Counted from the first letter of the stretch, positions 18,447-28,537 are shown. The stretch is 64,000 nucleotides of DNA from Pseudomonas sp. CC6-YY-74 (GCF_002025205.1 NZ_CP019947.1:131501-195500), one strand, 5' to 3'. The notes: generated by a model not told the origin, from the sequence alone. Translations and numbers: made by a program.

Positions 18447-19673
18447 ATGCACATGAGCGAACTGCTGACCACACTGCAAGACGTGTTTTTCGACTGGCTT
18501 GCGCATGGCCTTAGCGGTTTTAGCGGTTGGCAGATCGTCGCTTATACGCTTGTGACAACGCACATCACGATCGCTGCGGTCACGATCTTTCTGCACCGCA
18601 GCCAGGCGCATCGCTCGGTCGAACTGCGACCGCTGGCTTCACATTTTTTCAGGTGCTGGCTCTGGCTCACCACCGGCATCGTGACGCGCGAATGGGTTGC
18701 GGTGCATAGAAAGCACCACGCCGCCTGCGAGACGCCCGAGGACCCGCACAGCCCTCAGACCCGTGGCATCGCAGCCGTGCTGCTGCGCGGCAGCGAGCTG
18801 TATGCGGCCGCCGCGAAGGACCGCCAGATGCTTGACCAGTACGGAGCAGGCACACCCAACGACTGGATCGAGCGAAAACTCTATACGCCGCACAGTTTAT
18901 CCGGCGTCGGTTTGATGCTAGTGATCAATCTGCTTGCATTTGGCGCGATCGGCGCAACCGTCTGGGCGGTGCAGATGCTCTGGATCCCGATCACCGCAGC
19001 TGGCATCGTCAACGGCATCGGCCACTGGCGGGGGTATCGCAACTTCGAGCTCGCCGACGCAAGCCGCAATATCGTGCCTTGGGGCATCCTGATCGGCGGC
19101 GAGGAGTTGCACAACAACCATCACACCTATCCGACTTCGGCGAAGCTGTCGGTACGACGCTATGAGTTCGACCTCGGCTGGGCCTACATCCGCGGCCTCA
19201 AAATGCTCGGGCTGGCCACTGTGCGCCGGGTCCGCCCGCAGTTGCGGCTCGGTTCCGCACGGCCGGTGGTGGATACGGCCATGCTGAACGCAATCATTGC
19301 GAACCGCTACGAGCTCATGGCCAATTATGCAAGGCGTATGCACCGCGCGGCCCTTGTCGAATGGTTGCGCTTACGCGCGCAAGGGCACTCGCTCAAGCTT
19401 GCGGACCTGCGCAGCGCGCGCCGCTGGCTGCACCGAGACGCGCGCCATACCCCGACCAGCCAGCAGCGGCAGGCGTCGAGCGCGATTCAACAAAGCCAGA
19501 CACTTAACCAGCTGGTCACGATGCGCGAACAACTGCGACCGCTGTGGACGCCCTCGGACGCGTCCGGCGCACAACGTGTAGCCGACTTGCAGGCTTGGCT
19601 GAAGACAGCCGAGGCAAGCGGTAGCGAGACGCTCCACGAGTTCGCGGCGATGCTGCGCGCGGTCCGTGCATGA
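18447..19673 (+). CDS. Membrane fatty acid desaturase (acyl-CoA/acyl-lipid type)
   Basis: A 408-residue membrane di-iron desaturase. The three histidine boxes are visible: HRSQAHR near residue 51, HRKHHA near 89, and ELHNNHHTYP near 220. Hydrophobic pairs of helices lie between them. It would insert a cis double bond into saturated acyl chains, adjusting membrane fluidity. The C-terminal extension (about residues 280-408, ending TMREQLRPLWTPSDASG...AWLKTAEASGSETLHEFAAMLR) is shared with other Pseudomonas desaturases and resembles the tail of ISL3-type transposases. AGGA-like TGGAGACTTCCC precedes the ATG. It is probably co-transcribed with the redoxin-fold gene. Confidence 0.9.
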   Translation: MHMSELLTTLQDVFFDWLAHGLSGFSGWQIVAYTLVTTHITIAAVTIFLHRSQAHRSVELRPLASHFFRCWLWLTTGIVTREWVAVHRKHHAACETPEDPHSPQTRGIAAVLLRGSELYAAAAKDRQMLDQYGAGTPNDWIERKLYTPHSLSGVGLMLVINLLAFGAIGATVWAVQMLWIPITAAGIVNGIGHWRGYRNFELADASRNIVPWGILIGGEELHNNHHTYPTSAKLSVRRYEFDLGWAYIRGLKMLGLATVRRVRPQLRLGSARPVVDTAMLNAIIANRYELMANYARRMHRAALVEWLRLRAQGHSLKLADLRSARRWLHRDARHTPTSQQRQASSAIQQSQTLNQLVTMREQLRPLWTPSDASGAQRVADLQAWLKTAEASGSETLHEFAAMLRAVRA

Positions 19674-19820
19674 GATGCCGTGCCCCCCTGAAAGCAAAGC
19701 TTGGAACCGATGACGGAGGACGAGCAGCGCGCTTCGATTCGAGAACTTACACTGTAGTGACGGCCCGTTCAGCGCCAGCTTGGGCGCTTCGTTTGAGGCT
19801 GACGAGTGAAGTGAGGCTGC

Positions 19821-21158
19821 ATGAAAACACTGCTGCTGAAGTACTGGTATCGACTGCGATCGAGTTTCTGGTTCGTGCCAGCGGCCATGGCGTGCCTGGC
19901 CGTGGCACTGGCCTTCTGCGCCGTCGAGCTCGACAAGGCCGTTACTGACGACTGGCTGCAGTTCCTGGGTTGGAGCTATTCGGGTGGTGCCGAGGGTGCC
20001 AGCCTGCTGCTGGGCACCGTAGCCGGGTCGATGATCGCCATTGCCGGGACCGTGTTTTCGATGACGCTGGTGGCGCTGTCGCTCGCCTCATCCCAGCTGG
20101 GCCCGCGCCTGCTGCGCAACTTCATGCGCGACACCGCCAACCAGGTGGTGCTGGGCACCTTCGTGGCCACGTTTGTGTACTGCCTGCTCGTGCTGCGCAC
20201 CATCCGCCGCGCCGACGAGGGGGCATTCGTGCCTCATCTCTCCGTCAGCATTGGCGTGTTGCTGGCCATTGTCAGCGTTGGGGTGCTGATCTACTTCATC
20301 CACCACATCTCGGTCTCGATCCAGGCGGATCAGGTCGTGGCACGGGTCGGCAGGGAGCTCGATGAGGGGATCGACAGGTTGTTTCCCGGCGACCTTGGCA
20401 AGCCTGGGTCCGCAGCCTCAAGAGCCTCAAGCGAAGCCAGCCTGCCAGCGGCGTTCGCGCGCGAGGCATGTCCTGTGGGTGCCCTTGAAGACGGCTATCT
20501 CCAGCTGATCGATGCTGACGCCCTGATGGCGTTGGCCAGCCAGGAAGATCTGCTGCTGCGGCTGGAGCGCCGGCCTGGGCACTACCTCACCAAGGGCCGG
20601 GCGATGGTGATGGTCTGGCCTGGGGATCGTGTCACTGAAACCCTGGCGGGAAAATTGAACGCCGCCTTCGTGTTGGGCAACCAGCGCACTGCAGCCCAGG
20701 ATGTCGAGTTCTCCTTCCAGCAGTTGGTCGAGATCGCCGTGCGGGCGCTGTCACCGGGCATCAACGACCCGTTCACGGCGGTCGCCTGCGTGGATCGGCT
20801 GGGATCGGCCCTGTGCCGCCTGGCCCGACGCGACATGCCATCACACCTTCGCTTCGACAGTCACGGCCGGCTGCGGCTGGTGGCGCTGGGATCCACGTTT
20901 GCAGGCATCGTGGACACCGCGTTCAACCAGATCAGGCAAAGCGCTCGGTCGAACCCGGCTGTGGCGATCCGCATGCTCGATGCCATCACCCAGATCGCCG
21001 GCCACGTGCAATGCACGCAGGACGCGGCCTGCCTCCAGCGCCACGCCGGCATGATCGTCAACGGGGCACGAGAAGCTGTGCCGGAAGCGGGCGATGTGCT
21101 CGCCGTCGAGGCGAGCTTCACTGCGGCGACACTGGCGCTGCGCGACTTTCGCAGCTAA
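19821..21158 (+). CDS. DUF2254 family membrane protein
   Basis: A 445-residue predicted inner-membrane protein. There are four N-terminal membrane segments, including FWFVPAAMACLAVALAFCAVEL and VATFVYCLLVLRTIRR. GTVAGSMIAIAGTVFSMTLVALSLASSQLGPRLLRNFMRD and VEIAVRALSPGINDPFTAVACVDRLGSAL are typical DUF2254 segments. The function is unknown. The 38 bases around its start codon (19798-19834) recur inverted just after the glucose dehydrogenase gene at 24486-24523, which hints at rearrangement within the block. The gene itself is intact. Confidence 0.85.
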   Translation: MKTLLLKYWYRLRSSFWFVPAAMACLAVALAFCAVELDKAVTDDWLQFLGWSYSGGAEGASLLLGTVAGSMIAIAGTVFSMTLVALSLASSQLGPRLLRNFMRDTANQVVLGTFVATFVYCLLVLRTIRRADEGAFVPHLSVSIGVLLAIVSVGVLIYFIHHISVSIQADQVVARVGRELDEGIDRLFPGDLGKPGSAASRASSEASLPAAFAREACPVGALEDGYLQLIDADALMALASQEDLLLRLERRPGHYLTKGRAMVMVWPGDRVTETLAGKLNAAFVLGNQRTAAQDVEFSFQQLVEIAVRALSPGINDPFTAVACVDRLGSALCRLARRDMPSHLRFDSHGRLRLVALGSTFAGIVDTAFNQIRQSARSNPAVAIRMLDAITQIAGHVQCTQDAACLQRHAGMIVNGAREAVPEAGDVLAVEASFTAATLALRDFRS

Positions 21159-21208
21159 CGCACGACGCGCCTCGCAGCCAACCGCTCACTGTGGGCCGGG
21201 CACCCGCA

Positions 21209-21575
21209 TGAACATCGACGCCAATGCATGCAAGGTCTGCGAAGGCGGCGAGGTGTTCCTGCACCTGTCGAAGGAGGCGCCGCGTAAGCGCCTGCTGGCG
21301 CGCATCGACGAGTCCGACAAAACTGCAAGTTCTGCGTCGCCGGCAGCGCCGAGCACACTGCGGGACACTTACGTGCAAGCCTATGGCCATGCACTGGGCG
21401 CGACCAGCACGGCCGAGCCGGCCAGGTTCCTCGTACCAGCCGACGACAAACATGACGCACGGCTGATCGTGTCGCACGATCGTGCTCGGCGCGCTGGAAG
21501 GTCTCAAGTTTAGTTGTGGTCCGCGCGGCGTGCCGGCGTGAGTTACAAGCGATTCGCAGGCAGCTGGCCATGTGA
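21209..21575 (+). pseudogene. Truncated, frameshifted polyphosphate kinase 2 (ppk2) remnant
   Basis: It starts MNIDANACKVCEGG like the ppk2 start at 28588 (MKIDATAYKLREGD). It then jumps to [24 protein letters not shown], equivalent to [24 protein letters not shown] some 170 residues later in the other copy. The kinase core is therefore deleted. The 3' part (YVQAYGHALGATSTAE, VPADDKHDARLIVS and a final ...RRQLAM) is readable with frame changes. It is related to, but diverged from, the second copy at 28588. Confidence 0.78.
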
Positions 21576-21655
21576 GGCGGTTCATGCCACGGTAACCGCT
21601 GGTGCTGCTGACCGGACCGAGCAGGACGCGTCAGCATAAACGGCGTTGGCCGCGA

Positions 21656-22522
21656 TCAGTCGATGGCTTTTCGGGAGCCGGTCCGGGCGTAGACGCAGGT
21701 GAACTCTGCGCCCACCAGCAGGATCTGCGCTGAAAAGTACACCCAGAGCAGTACCACCACTAACGAGCCAGCCGCGCCAAAGCCCGACGCGATGTCGCTG
21801 CGGCCGATGTAAGCGCCGATCACCACCTTGCCCCCGGTGAAGAGCAAAGCCGCCAGCAATGCGCCGAGCCACACATCGGGCGCTAGGACACGCTGGCGCG
21901 GCATGATCTTGTAGATCAGGCCGAACATGAGCGCCACCAGCAGGACGCCGCCGAGCGCATTGCCAGCCTCCACCACTGTCTGCCAGCCGCCAAGCACCGG
22001 CTCCAGTTGCCGGCCCACGGCAGCCAGCAGCGCACTGGTTACCAGCGACACGATGAGCAGGAAGCCCAGCGCGAGGACCATACCGAACGCCATCAGTCGG
22101 GCGCGCACGAACGAGAACCAACCATTCTTGCGCAGCCCCTCCGGCACCCGCCAAATCCGGTCGAGCGCGTTCTGCAGTTTGGCAAACACGCTGGTCGCGC
22201 CAACGAACAGCAGCACCACACCCACAGCGGTGGCCGTCAGTCCCTCGGCGGGCTCGCGCACGCTGACCAGCAGGCTCTGCACCGCGCCCGCGCTGCGTTC
22301 ACCCATCAGGTTCTGCAACTGCGCCTGGATCTCACCGCGAGCGGCGTCTTCACCGAACAGCAGCCCAGCCATCGAAATCACCACCAGCAGCAGCGGTGCC
22401 AGCGAGAATATCGTGTAGTAGGCCAGCGCGGCGCCCATGCTTGGCACGTAGTCGTCGAGCCAAGAGGTCGCGACCTGCTTGGTCAGCCCCCACCATGCGG
22501 CGGGCCGGCCGGACAGCGTCAC
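21656..22522 (-). CDS. YihY/BrkB family (UPF0761) inner-membrane protein
   Basis: A 288-residue protein with six hydrophobic segments. Family signatures are WLDDYVPSMGAALAYYTIFSLAPLLLVVI near the start, ATSVFAKLQNALDRIW, and GAAGSLVVVLLWVYFSAQILLVGAEFTCVYA near the end. The family was once called RNase BN by error; its function is not settled. The frame opens with GTG at 22522. A 13-codon reading (MKSTEILLSTERL) with an ATG at 22560 ends in a stop overlapping that GTG, so a short leader peptide or translational coupling is possible. Confidence 0.87.
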   Translation of the reverse strand: MTLSGRPAAWWGLTKQVATSWLDDYVPSMGAALAYYTIFSLAPLLLVVISMAGLLFGEDAARGEIQAQLQNLMGERSAGAVQSLLVSVREPAEGLTATAVGVVLLFVGATSVFAKLQNALDRIWRVPEGLRKNGWFSFVRARLMAFGMVLALGFLLIVSLVTSALLAAVGRQLEPVLGGWQTVVEAGNALGGVLLVALMFGLIYKIMPRQRVLAPDVWLGALLAALLFTGGKVVIGAYIGRSDIASGFGAAGSLVVVLLWVYFSAQILLVGAEFTCVYARTGSRKAID

Positions 22523-22838
22523 AGGCGCTCGGTACTGAGTAGAATTTCAGTGCTCTTCATATCGACTCCTTCGCGGGTATCTGCGACCTGGTGGTGGGGG
22601 CAACCGAACTCGACGGGCGCACACCAGTATTGGCGGACGCACATCAAATACAGCCTGCCCAGTTTGCGCGGAATGGTCTGTACGAGAGCACACACTCGAC
22701 TGTTCGCTAACGCACCGTGCAGTGCACGCCGATCGCGATAGGCTGAACGGATGAACAGCACACAGGTTAATTTGCCGCTAGCAACCCCGCACAGTCGGTT
22801 GACAGGCAGCTTGCATCTGCCCTTGCGACCCGGACAGC
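22523..22838. other. Intergenic region between divergent yihY-like and nhaA-like genes
   Basis: About 315 bases with no supported gene. Apart from the 13-codon leader on the minus strand (22519-22560), I see no terminator or clear operator. Promoters for both flanking genes would be expected here. Confidence 0.4.
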
Positions 22839-24197
22839 TTGGTGCGCGACGAGGAACTGCGCGAACGGACGGCCGTTGAGCACGCGGGCGACCTTGTGGT
22901 GCGGCCGTTTCAGCTGTTCGCACAACGGCAAGCTTCTGGAGGCTTGGTCCTGCTGGGCTGCGCCATCCTGGCACTGGCCTGGGCCAACTCGCCGTGGGCA
23001 TCGGCCTACGAACAGTTGCTGCACGTTCCGCTGAGCATTGCCCTCGGCAATCAGGTGTAGCGCCTGGACCTGCTGCATTGGGTCAACGACGGGCTGATGG
23101 CGATCTTTTTCTTCGGCGTCGGACTTGAAATCAAACGCGAGTTCCTCGTCGGTGAGTTGGCCGAACGACGCAAGGCCATGTTGCCAATCGTGGCCGCCGT
23201 GGGCGGTATGCTGCTGCCGGCACTGATCTATGCCGGGTTCAATTTCGATGGCGCAGGTGCCAAGGGTTGGGGCATTCGGATGGCCACCGACATCGCCTTT
23301 GCCCTCGGTGCGCTGGCCGTGCTGGGTTCGCGTATTCCCGAAGCCCTGAAGGTTTTTCTAGTCGCACTAGCCATCGTCGACGACCTCGGCGCACTGTTGG
23401 TCATTGCGATTTTCTACACCGCGTCGATTGATTGGCGCGGCATCATCGTGATCGTTGCCGTGCTGCTCGCGCTGTGGGTGGCTAACCGCTTCGGGGCCCG
23501 CCGCGGCTCAATCTATCTGCTGCTCGGGCTGGGTTTGTGGGCCGGTTTTTTCATGTCAGGTCTGCACGCGACGCTGGCCGGCGTGCTGACGGCGTTGTTT
23601 GGGTCGGCGCGGGTGAAAACCCTGCCGAGCGCATTGCCGGAGGTAATCCACCGTGGCGCCGACGACATCGAAGCCCAGGCCCTCGATAACGACTCCGACG
23701 CGCTGCATCCCGATCGTGTCGCCATCATCGGCGCGCTCGACGGCAGCCTCAATGCGGCCACCGCACCGCTGCAGCGTTTCGAGCACGGGGTACAGGCGTG
23801 GGTCACCTACGCCATCCTGCCGATTTTTGGTTTGTTTAATGCGGGGGTCGCAATCGACGCCACGGTGTTGCGCACGCTACCCACCGCTGTGCCACTGGGC
23901 ATCATCGGACTGGTGCTCGGCAAATCGCTCGGCATCAGCCTGGCCAGCTGGCTGGCAGTCAAGACCGGGCTGGCCGAACTGCCCGAAGGCTCGACCTGGC
24001 GGCAGCTGATTGGCACCGCCTTCCTGGCCGGTATCGGCTTCACCATGGCGCTGTTCATCAGCAGCCTGGCGTTTCATGACAGCCATTTCGAGCGCGAAAC
24101 GCAGCTGGCCATCCTGATCGGCTCATTGCTGGCCGCTGCGATCGGCATCAGCATCCTGCTGACGACGAAGGCAACTAAGACAGCGGCCGCACAGTAA
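22839..24197 (+). pseudogene. nhaA: Na+/H+ antiporter NhaA, interrupted by an in-frame TAG
   Basis: Homology is continuous over about 450 codons in one frame. RPFQLFAQRQASGGLVLLGCAILALAWANSPWASAYEQLLHVPLSIALGNQV ends at TAG (23058-23060). The same frame goes on RLDLLHWVNDGLMAIFFFGVGLEIKREFLVGEL...IRMATDIAFALGALAVLGSRIP...VALAIVDDLGALLVIAIFY, holding the conserved antiporter aspartates. The tail is AFLAGIGFTMALFISSLAF. NhaA expels Na+ in exchange for protons. With the stop, only a version starting at 23097 (MAIFFFGVGLEIKRE) could be made, missing the first helix. The 5' start (TTG or GTG near 22839) is uncertain. A true nonsense mutation or a sequencing error would look the same. Confidence 0.85.
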
Positions 24198-24505
24198 GGG
24201 GTGGCCAGCCAGATCCGTGACTGGGTAAAGCGTACCGCCGGCTTTAATCAATCAGCGCGGTCGCCGTGAAATCGGGCAGTTCGAGAGCTGCGCCCAGACG
24301 CCGACCGGCGCCAGCAGCGCAAGCGTGATGGATGCTTTTATGTCGGTTTTCTTTTTTGCTCTACTGCGAGAGCGGTCGGCTGCGCCGCGAGTCGCCGATC
24401 AACCCGTAGCCTAGACGGGACGTGCGCTGGGTGTCGGCACGGCAACGCACACAGCAGCGACGGAGCGATTGATTATTGCCGACGTAGCGGTGCTTTCATG
24501 AAGCC
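24198..24505. other. Intergenic region between convergent nhaA-like and gcd-like genes
   Basis: About 300 bases without a supported gene. Positions 24486-24523, reaching into the end of the gcd-like gene, are an inverted near-copy of the start region of the DUF2254 gene. A TTTTCTTTTTT tract lies near 24350, without a convincing stem in front of it. Confidence 0.4.
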
Positions 24506-26786
24506 TCACTTCAACTCGTAAGCCAAGACCGTATCGCCCGTCGTGGTGCCAAACGAGCCATGGCCGCCCGCTGCGACGACGATCATCTGCTTGCCATGGA
24601 TGCGGTAGGTCATGGGGGTCGCCTGGCCGCCTGCGGGCAGCCGACTTTGCCAGAGCTTGCGGCCCGTCGTCACGTCGTAGGCGCGCAGGTAGTTGTCCAA
24701 GGTTCCGCTGTAGAACACCACACCGCCGGCGGTGATCAAGGGCCCGCCAAGGCTGGCCACGCCCATCGGCAAAGGAATCGCAAGCATGCTCGGCATCTGA
24801 TCGCGCACGGTGCCGTGGCGGTGCATCCACGCGCGCTGGCCAGTACGTATATCGACCCCGGCGATCGCACCCCAGGGCGGCGCTTGGCATGGCAGCCCGA
24901 GTGGCGAGAGGAAGGGGCCGATCTTGACGGCGTAGGCCGCACCGTGGTTCTCGTTCCAGTGCTCGCTGGAGCCGGCGCTGACGATATTCGCCGTGGCATC
25001 GGGACGGGCAACCAACTCGAACGTGAAGGCCAGGAAGGCCGGTGTACCGACCATGATCTGGCGCAGCGGATCGACCGCTACGCCGCCCCAGTTGAAGACC
25101 CCCAGGTTGCCCGGATATACCAGCGTGCGCCGCGTCGCGGGTGGCGTGTAGGGCCCGTCATAACCCATGCGCTGCAGCTCAATGCGGCAGATGAGTTGAT
25201 CCAGTGGCGTTGCACCCCACATGTCCTTGCCAGTCAGGGCCGCTGGCATGAAGCTCAGCGAAGAATGGGGTTGTGTCGGCGCGGCGAACTCGCCGGGCAC
25301 CGAACTGGCCGGGGCCGGCAACTCGCGCACCGGTAGAATCGGCTTGCCGCTGCGGCGGTCCAGCACATACAGGTCGCCCTGTTTGGTGGGCAGGACCAGT
25401 GCGGGCACCCGCTTGCCGTCAATCGTCAAGTCAATCAATGACGGCTGCGACGGCACGTCACGATCCCAGAGGTCGTGGTGCACTGTCTGGAACAGCCAGC
25501 GCTGTTTTCCACTCGCCACGTCGAGCGCGATGAGGGCACTGGAGAAACGTTCGACCTCCGGGCTGCGGCCCGCGCCCAGCTGGTCGGGCGAGCGGTTGCC
25601 CAGCCCGATGTAAACCAGCCCGAGCTGCGCATCGACGCTGGACGGCGCCCAGTTGTTCGGTGCACCAGCGGTATAGGTCTGGCCCGGCAGCAGCGGCGCG
25701 GTAGCGTCCGGGCGGCCTGGATCGAAGTTCCACACCAACTGCCCGCTCCATACGTCGAACGCCCGGATCACGCCGGACGGATTGAGCACCGACGCGTTGT
25801 CGTTGATTGCGCCACCGACGATCACCACGCCGCCCGCCACCACGGGTGGCGAGGTCTGCATGTAGGTACCCGCGCGCAAGTTCGGCATGCCTGCGCTCAG
25901 GTCGACCACACCGTTGTCACCAAAATCGAGGCAGGGTTCTCCGGACTGCGCGTCCAGCGCAAACAGCCGAGCGTCAATGGTGGGCAGGAAGATGCGACGG
26001 GTACAGGTTGACGGCTGAACTGCGGCGGGCGCGCTGGCAGGCGCTTGCGATGCCCCGCCGGTGCTATCGAAATAGGCCAGGCCGCGGCAGGTCAGATGCT
26101 GGCTGCTGTGGCCCACGTCAATGTGCGGATCGAAGCGCCAGCGCACCTGCCCGGTGGCGGCGTCCAGAGCAATGGCGTGTTGCCGCACGCTGCACAAGTA
26201 CAGCAGATCGCCAACCTTCAACGGCGTGACCTCGAAAGTGCGTTCAACCGGATCACTCGGGCGTGGCGTCTCGCCAGTGTGAAAGGTCCACGCGAGTCCC
26301 AATCGGCTTACCGTGGCAGGTGTGATGTCCGCCAGCGACGAGTAGCGCTGGCCATACCCAGTTCCACCATAGGCCGGCCAGTCGTCGCCCGCGGCGCTAG
26401 AGGCATCGACAGAATCGGCGCGGTCTTGCGCCGCAGCCGCCAAAGGAGGTGAATCGGGCAGGCTGCCCGCAACATCGAAGGGGTCGCGTGTAATCGAAAT
26501 CGCCGCGATGGCGACCATACTGAGCATGGTTGCTGCCAACCAGCCGCGCGGGCCGCGCCAGGAAGATGGCGGGGAGACCGGCACTGCACCCAGCGTCCGA
26601 TCGATCCATGGGCTCAGCAGCCATAAACCGACGACGGCGAGCCAGCAAGACTCCGCACGCCACCAAGGCGATGCCCGCGACGCCATACGCCCAGCTGCCG
26701 CCCAGCGCGGCAAGCCAGACGCCCCCGGCACCGAGGACGATGCCGAGAAGAATGAGAATCGATGCGGTGATAAATGTCAGCACCAT
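24506..26786 (-). pseudogene. gcd: PQQ-dependent membrane glucose dehydrogenase with damaged N-terminal anchor
   Basis: The PQQ beta-propeller domain is long and open: DDWPAYGGTGYGQRYSSLADIT, then FEVTPLKVGDLLYLCS, APNNWAPSSVDAQLGLVYIGLGNRSPDQLG, HHDLWDRDVPSQPSLID, MGVASLGGPLITAGGVVFYSGTLDNYLRAYD and a final TGDTVLAYELK. GDH oxidises glucose to gluconolactone in the periplasm, feeding ubiquinone. The proper N-terminus starts at ATG 26786 (after AAGGAGC) as MVLTFITASILILLGIVLGAGGVWL...CGVLLARRRR, but in another frame from the propeller. Frames switch near 26660, and about 30 residues of the five-helix anchor seem missing. A protein from 26731 alone would lack the first helices. Function is therefore doubtful. 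Confidence 0.85.
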
Positions 26787-26930
26787 TTGTCGTTGCTCCT
26801 TGTTGGGCGGGGCGGGGACCACGAACAAGGCGCGGCTGACATCACCGCTGTCACTGCCCGACCGACACACCGCAAGGCAGGATCTCGCGTTGACGTTGGG
26901 GTCAATGGCGCCGGCGGCGTCGAATTGGTT

Positions 26931-27293
26931 CTAGGCCGCAACCCACTTCTCGGCATCGGGTCGCTGCTCATTCGAAAAAATCTTGAGCCGACCCGGCATC
27001 ATGAACGCGAACATGCGTATTGCATGCGCGACCCAGTCAACGTCCGTGACCACCGCGATGCGTTCCCATGCGTTCCCGTTAGCTAGCCCGAGTTTAGCGT
27101 CATCCCACATGGCTGCGGCAGTGAAGCCCGTGAATGCCGCCGTCAGTTGATGAAGCACTCTTACCTGCTGGTGTCTTTGCAGTACCGCTTCGATCGCCGG
27201 CATGAGGACCGACTCATAGTCCTTCGCATCAACTTGACCCGAAGCACTGACTCCCACTACATGATCAGGAAGATGGCTTAGTAACCTCATCAT
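26931..27293 (-). CDS. SpoIIAA-like/STAS-domain protein
   Basis: A 120-residue protein, MMRLLSHLPDHVVGVSASGQVDAKDYESVLMPAIEAVLQRHQQVRVLHQL..., ending RIFSNEQRPDAEKWVAA-like (LKIFSNEQRPDAEKWV). This matches the SpoIIAA-like family: GxVxxxDYxxxLxPxxE near the start and the F...EAWxWL-type end. Members are small STAS-fold proteins common in stress islands; their partner is unknown. AAGGAG lies 8 bases before the ATG at 27293. It is next to the gcd remnant on the same strand. Confidence 0.8.
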   Translation of the reverse strand: MMRLLSHLPDHVVGVSASGQVDAKDYESVLMPAIEAVLQRHQQVRVLHQLTAAFTGFTAAAMWDDAKLGLANGNAWERIAVVTDVDWVAHAIRMFAFMMPGRLKIFSNEQRPDAEKWVAA

Positions 27294-27737
27294 GGTGTGT
27301 CTCCTTGAATAACGAGCGCGGGTCACCAAGTCAAACAAGCAGATATCCCTTACTAAGTAATGCCAGCAAATAGTATCCGCGCGGTCGGCATGCGCAGGGG
27401 CATCTTTAGTTGTCTATAACAAAAGCCTGCCCGCGCTCCCTGCTCGAGTCTGTTCGCTGGCGCACAGAGAGCGTGCGGGGATGCTCGGATTTGTTCAGCC
27501 GGTTGCTGAACAGAGCTCGAACTTCCATGCGGGTTTTGCCTTGCCGCAACCGCAGTGTGTGCGCCAACGAACAGACGTCAGCCCCTGCCGGCCAGCACAT
27601 TGTTTACATAGCCAACTCATCGCGTACATCACCGCCGGCGGCTGTCACCTCGCCCCCGCTGACGTCCCTGCCACCCACGATTCACCAACGCATCCTGTCG
27701 ATGCGCAGTGGTCGCCATCCCGAAAGGAAGACTCCCC
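27294..27737. other. Intergenic region with a long imperfect inverted repeat
   Basis: No supported gene. The arms GTCTGTTCGCTGGCGCACA (27448-27466) and TGTGCGCCAACGAACAGAC (27558-27576) are reverse complements except at one base, and they enclose about 90 bases. The region separates the divergent SpoIIAA-like and PRC-barrel genes and must contain their promoters. The repeat could be the end structure of a lost insertion or a large RNA hairpin. Confidence 0.55.
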
Positions 27738-28463
27738 ATGTTGCACAGCCAGAAAGACATCGAGACGTGCGTTATCAGCGCCGCCGACGGCGACATTGGC
27801 CAGGTTAAGGATATCTACTTCGACGATCACGCCTGGGCGACCCGCTACCTCATCGTCGACACGGGGAGTTGGTTGGCAGAACGCAAAGTGCTGATCTCGC
27901 CCATTTCCATCAACCGCCTCGACTGGGCGGCGAACAAGCTTCACGTCGCGATCACCCAGGAGCAAGTCAAGCACAGCCCCATCATCGACACCGACAAGCC
28001 CGTGTCCCGGCAGCATGAAGTGCAGTACATGGGCTACTACGGCTACCCCAATTACTGGGGCGGCACCGGGATGTGGGGCAACGGCATGCTGCCGATGGGT
28101 TTATACCCCGGCTCCGCCGAGCTCCCCGGTGGCAACGTAGCGCTGGAACAGAGCAATGAACAAAGCGCAATGGCCGACCAGGCGAGTCATCGTGACGACG
28201 ATCCGCATCTGCGCAGTTGCAAGGCGGTCATCGGCTACCACATCCACGCCAGCGATGGCGAAGTGGGTCATGTTGATGGGTTTCTGATTGATGACGAGAG
28301 CTGGGCCATCCGCTATCTGGTGATCAATACCAGCAACTGGTGGGTCGGGCACAAGGTGCTAATCGCGCCGGAGCAGATCAGTGGCGTGCAGTGGCCGGAC
28401 AGAACCGTGACCGTTGACCTGAGCCGTGAGGCGGTGAAGGCAGCCCCCGCCTACGACGCGTGA
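27738..28463 (+). CDS. Protein with two PRC-barrel domains
   Basis: A 241-residue protein with two PRC-barrel repeats. Residues 1-85 read MLHSQKDIETCVISAADGDIGQVKDIYFDDHAWATRYLIVDTGSWLAERKVLISP. Residues 150-235 read LRSCKAVIGYHIHASDGEVGHVDGFLIDDESWAIRYLVINTSNWWVGHKVLIAPEQI. The linker is Gly/Tyr/Asn-rich (MGYYGYPNYWGGTGMWGNGM). PRC-barrels bind RNA or photosystem proteins in other contexts; here the role is unknown and such genes often accompany stress-response genes. AAAGGAAG precedes the ATG at 27738. A strong hairpin follows the stop. Confidence 0.87.
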   Translation: MLHSQKDIETCVISAADGDIGQVKDIYFDDHAWATRYLIVDTGSWLAERKVLISPISINRLDWAANKLHVAITQEQVKHSPIIDTDKPVSRQHEVQYMGYYGYPNYWGGTGMWGNGMLPMGLYPGSAELPGGNVALEQSNEQSAMADQASHRDDDPHLRSCKAVIGYHIHASDGEVGHVDGFLIDDESWAIRYLVINTSNWWVGHKVLIAPEQISGVQWPDRTVTVDLSREAVKAAPAYDA

Positions 28464-28505
28464 TCGAGCTAAACCGCTAACGCGAGACGCGCCACGCCAG
28501 CCCAT

Positions 28506-28537
28506 GTCTGCATGCCGCCATGTGGCGGCATGCAGAC
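28506..28537. terminator. Strong hairpin after the PRC-barrel gene
   Basis: Perfect 14-base stem GTCTGCATGCCGCC (28506-28519) with its reverse complement (28524-28537) and loop ATGT, 43 bases past the stop. There is no U-run, so it may be an mRNA-stabilising or Rho-assisted end rather than a classical terminator. Confidence 0.5.
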
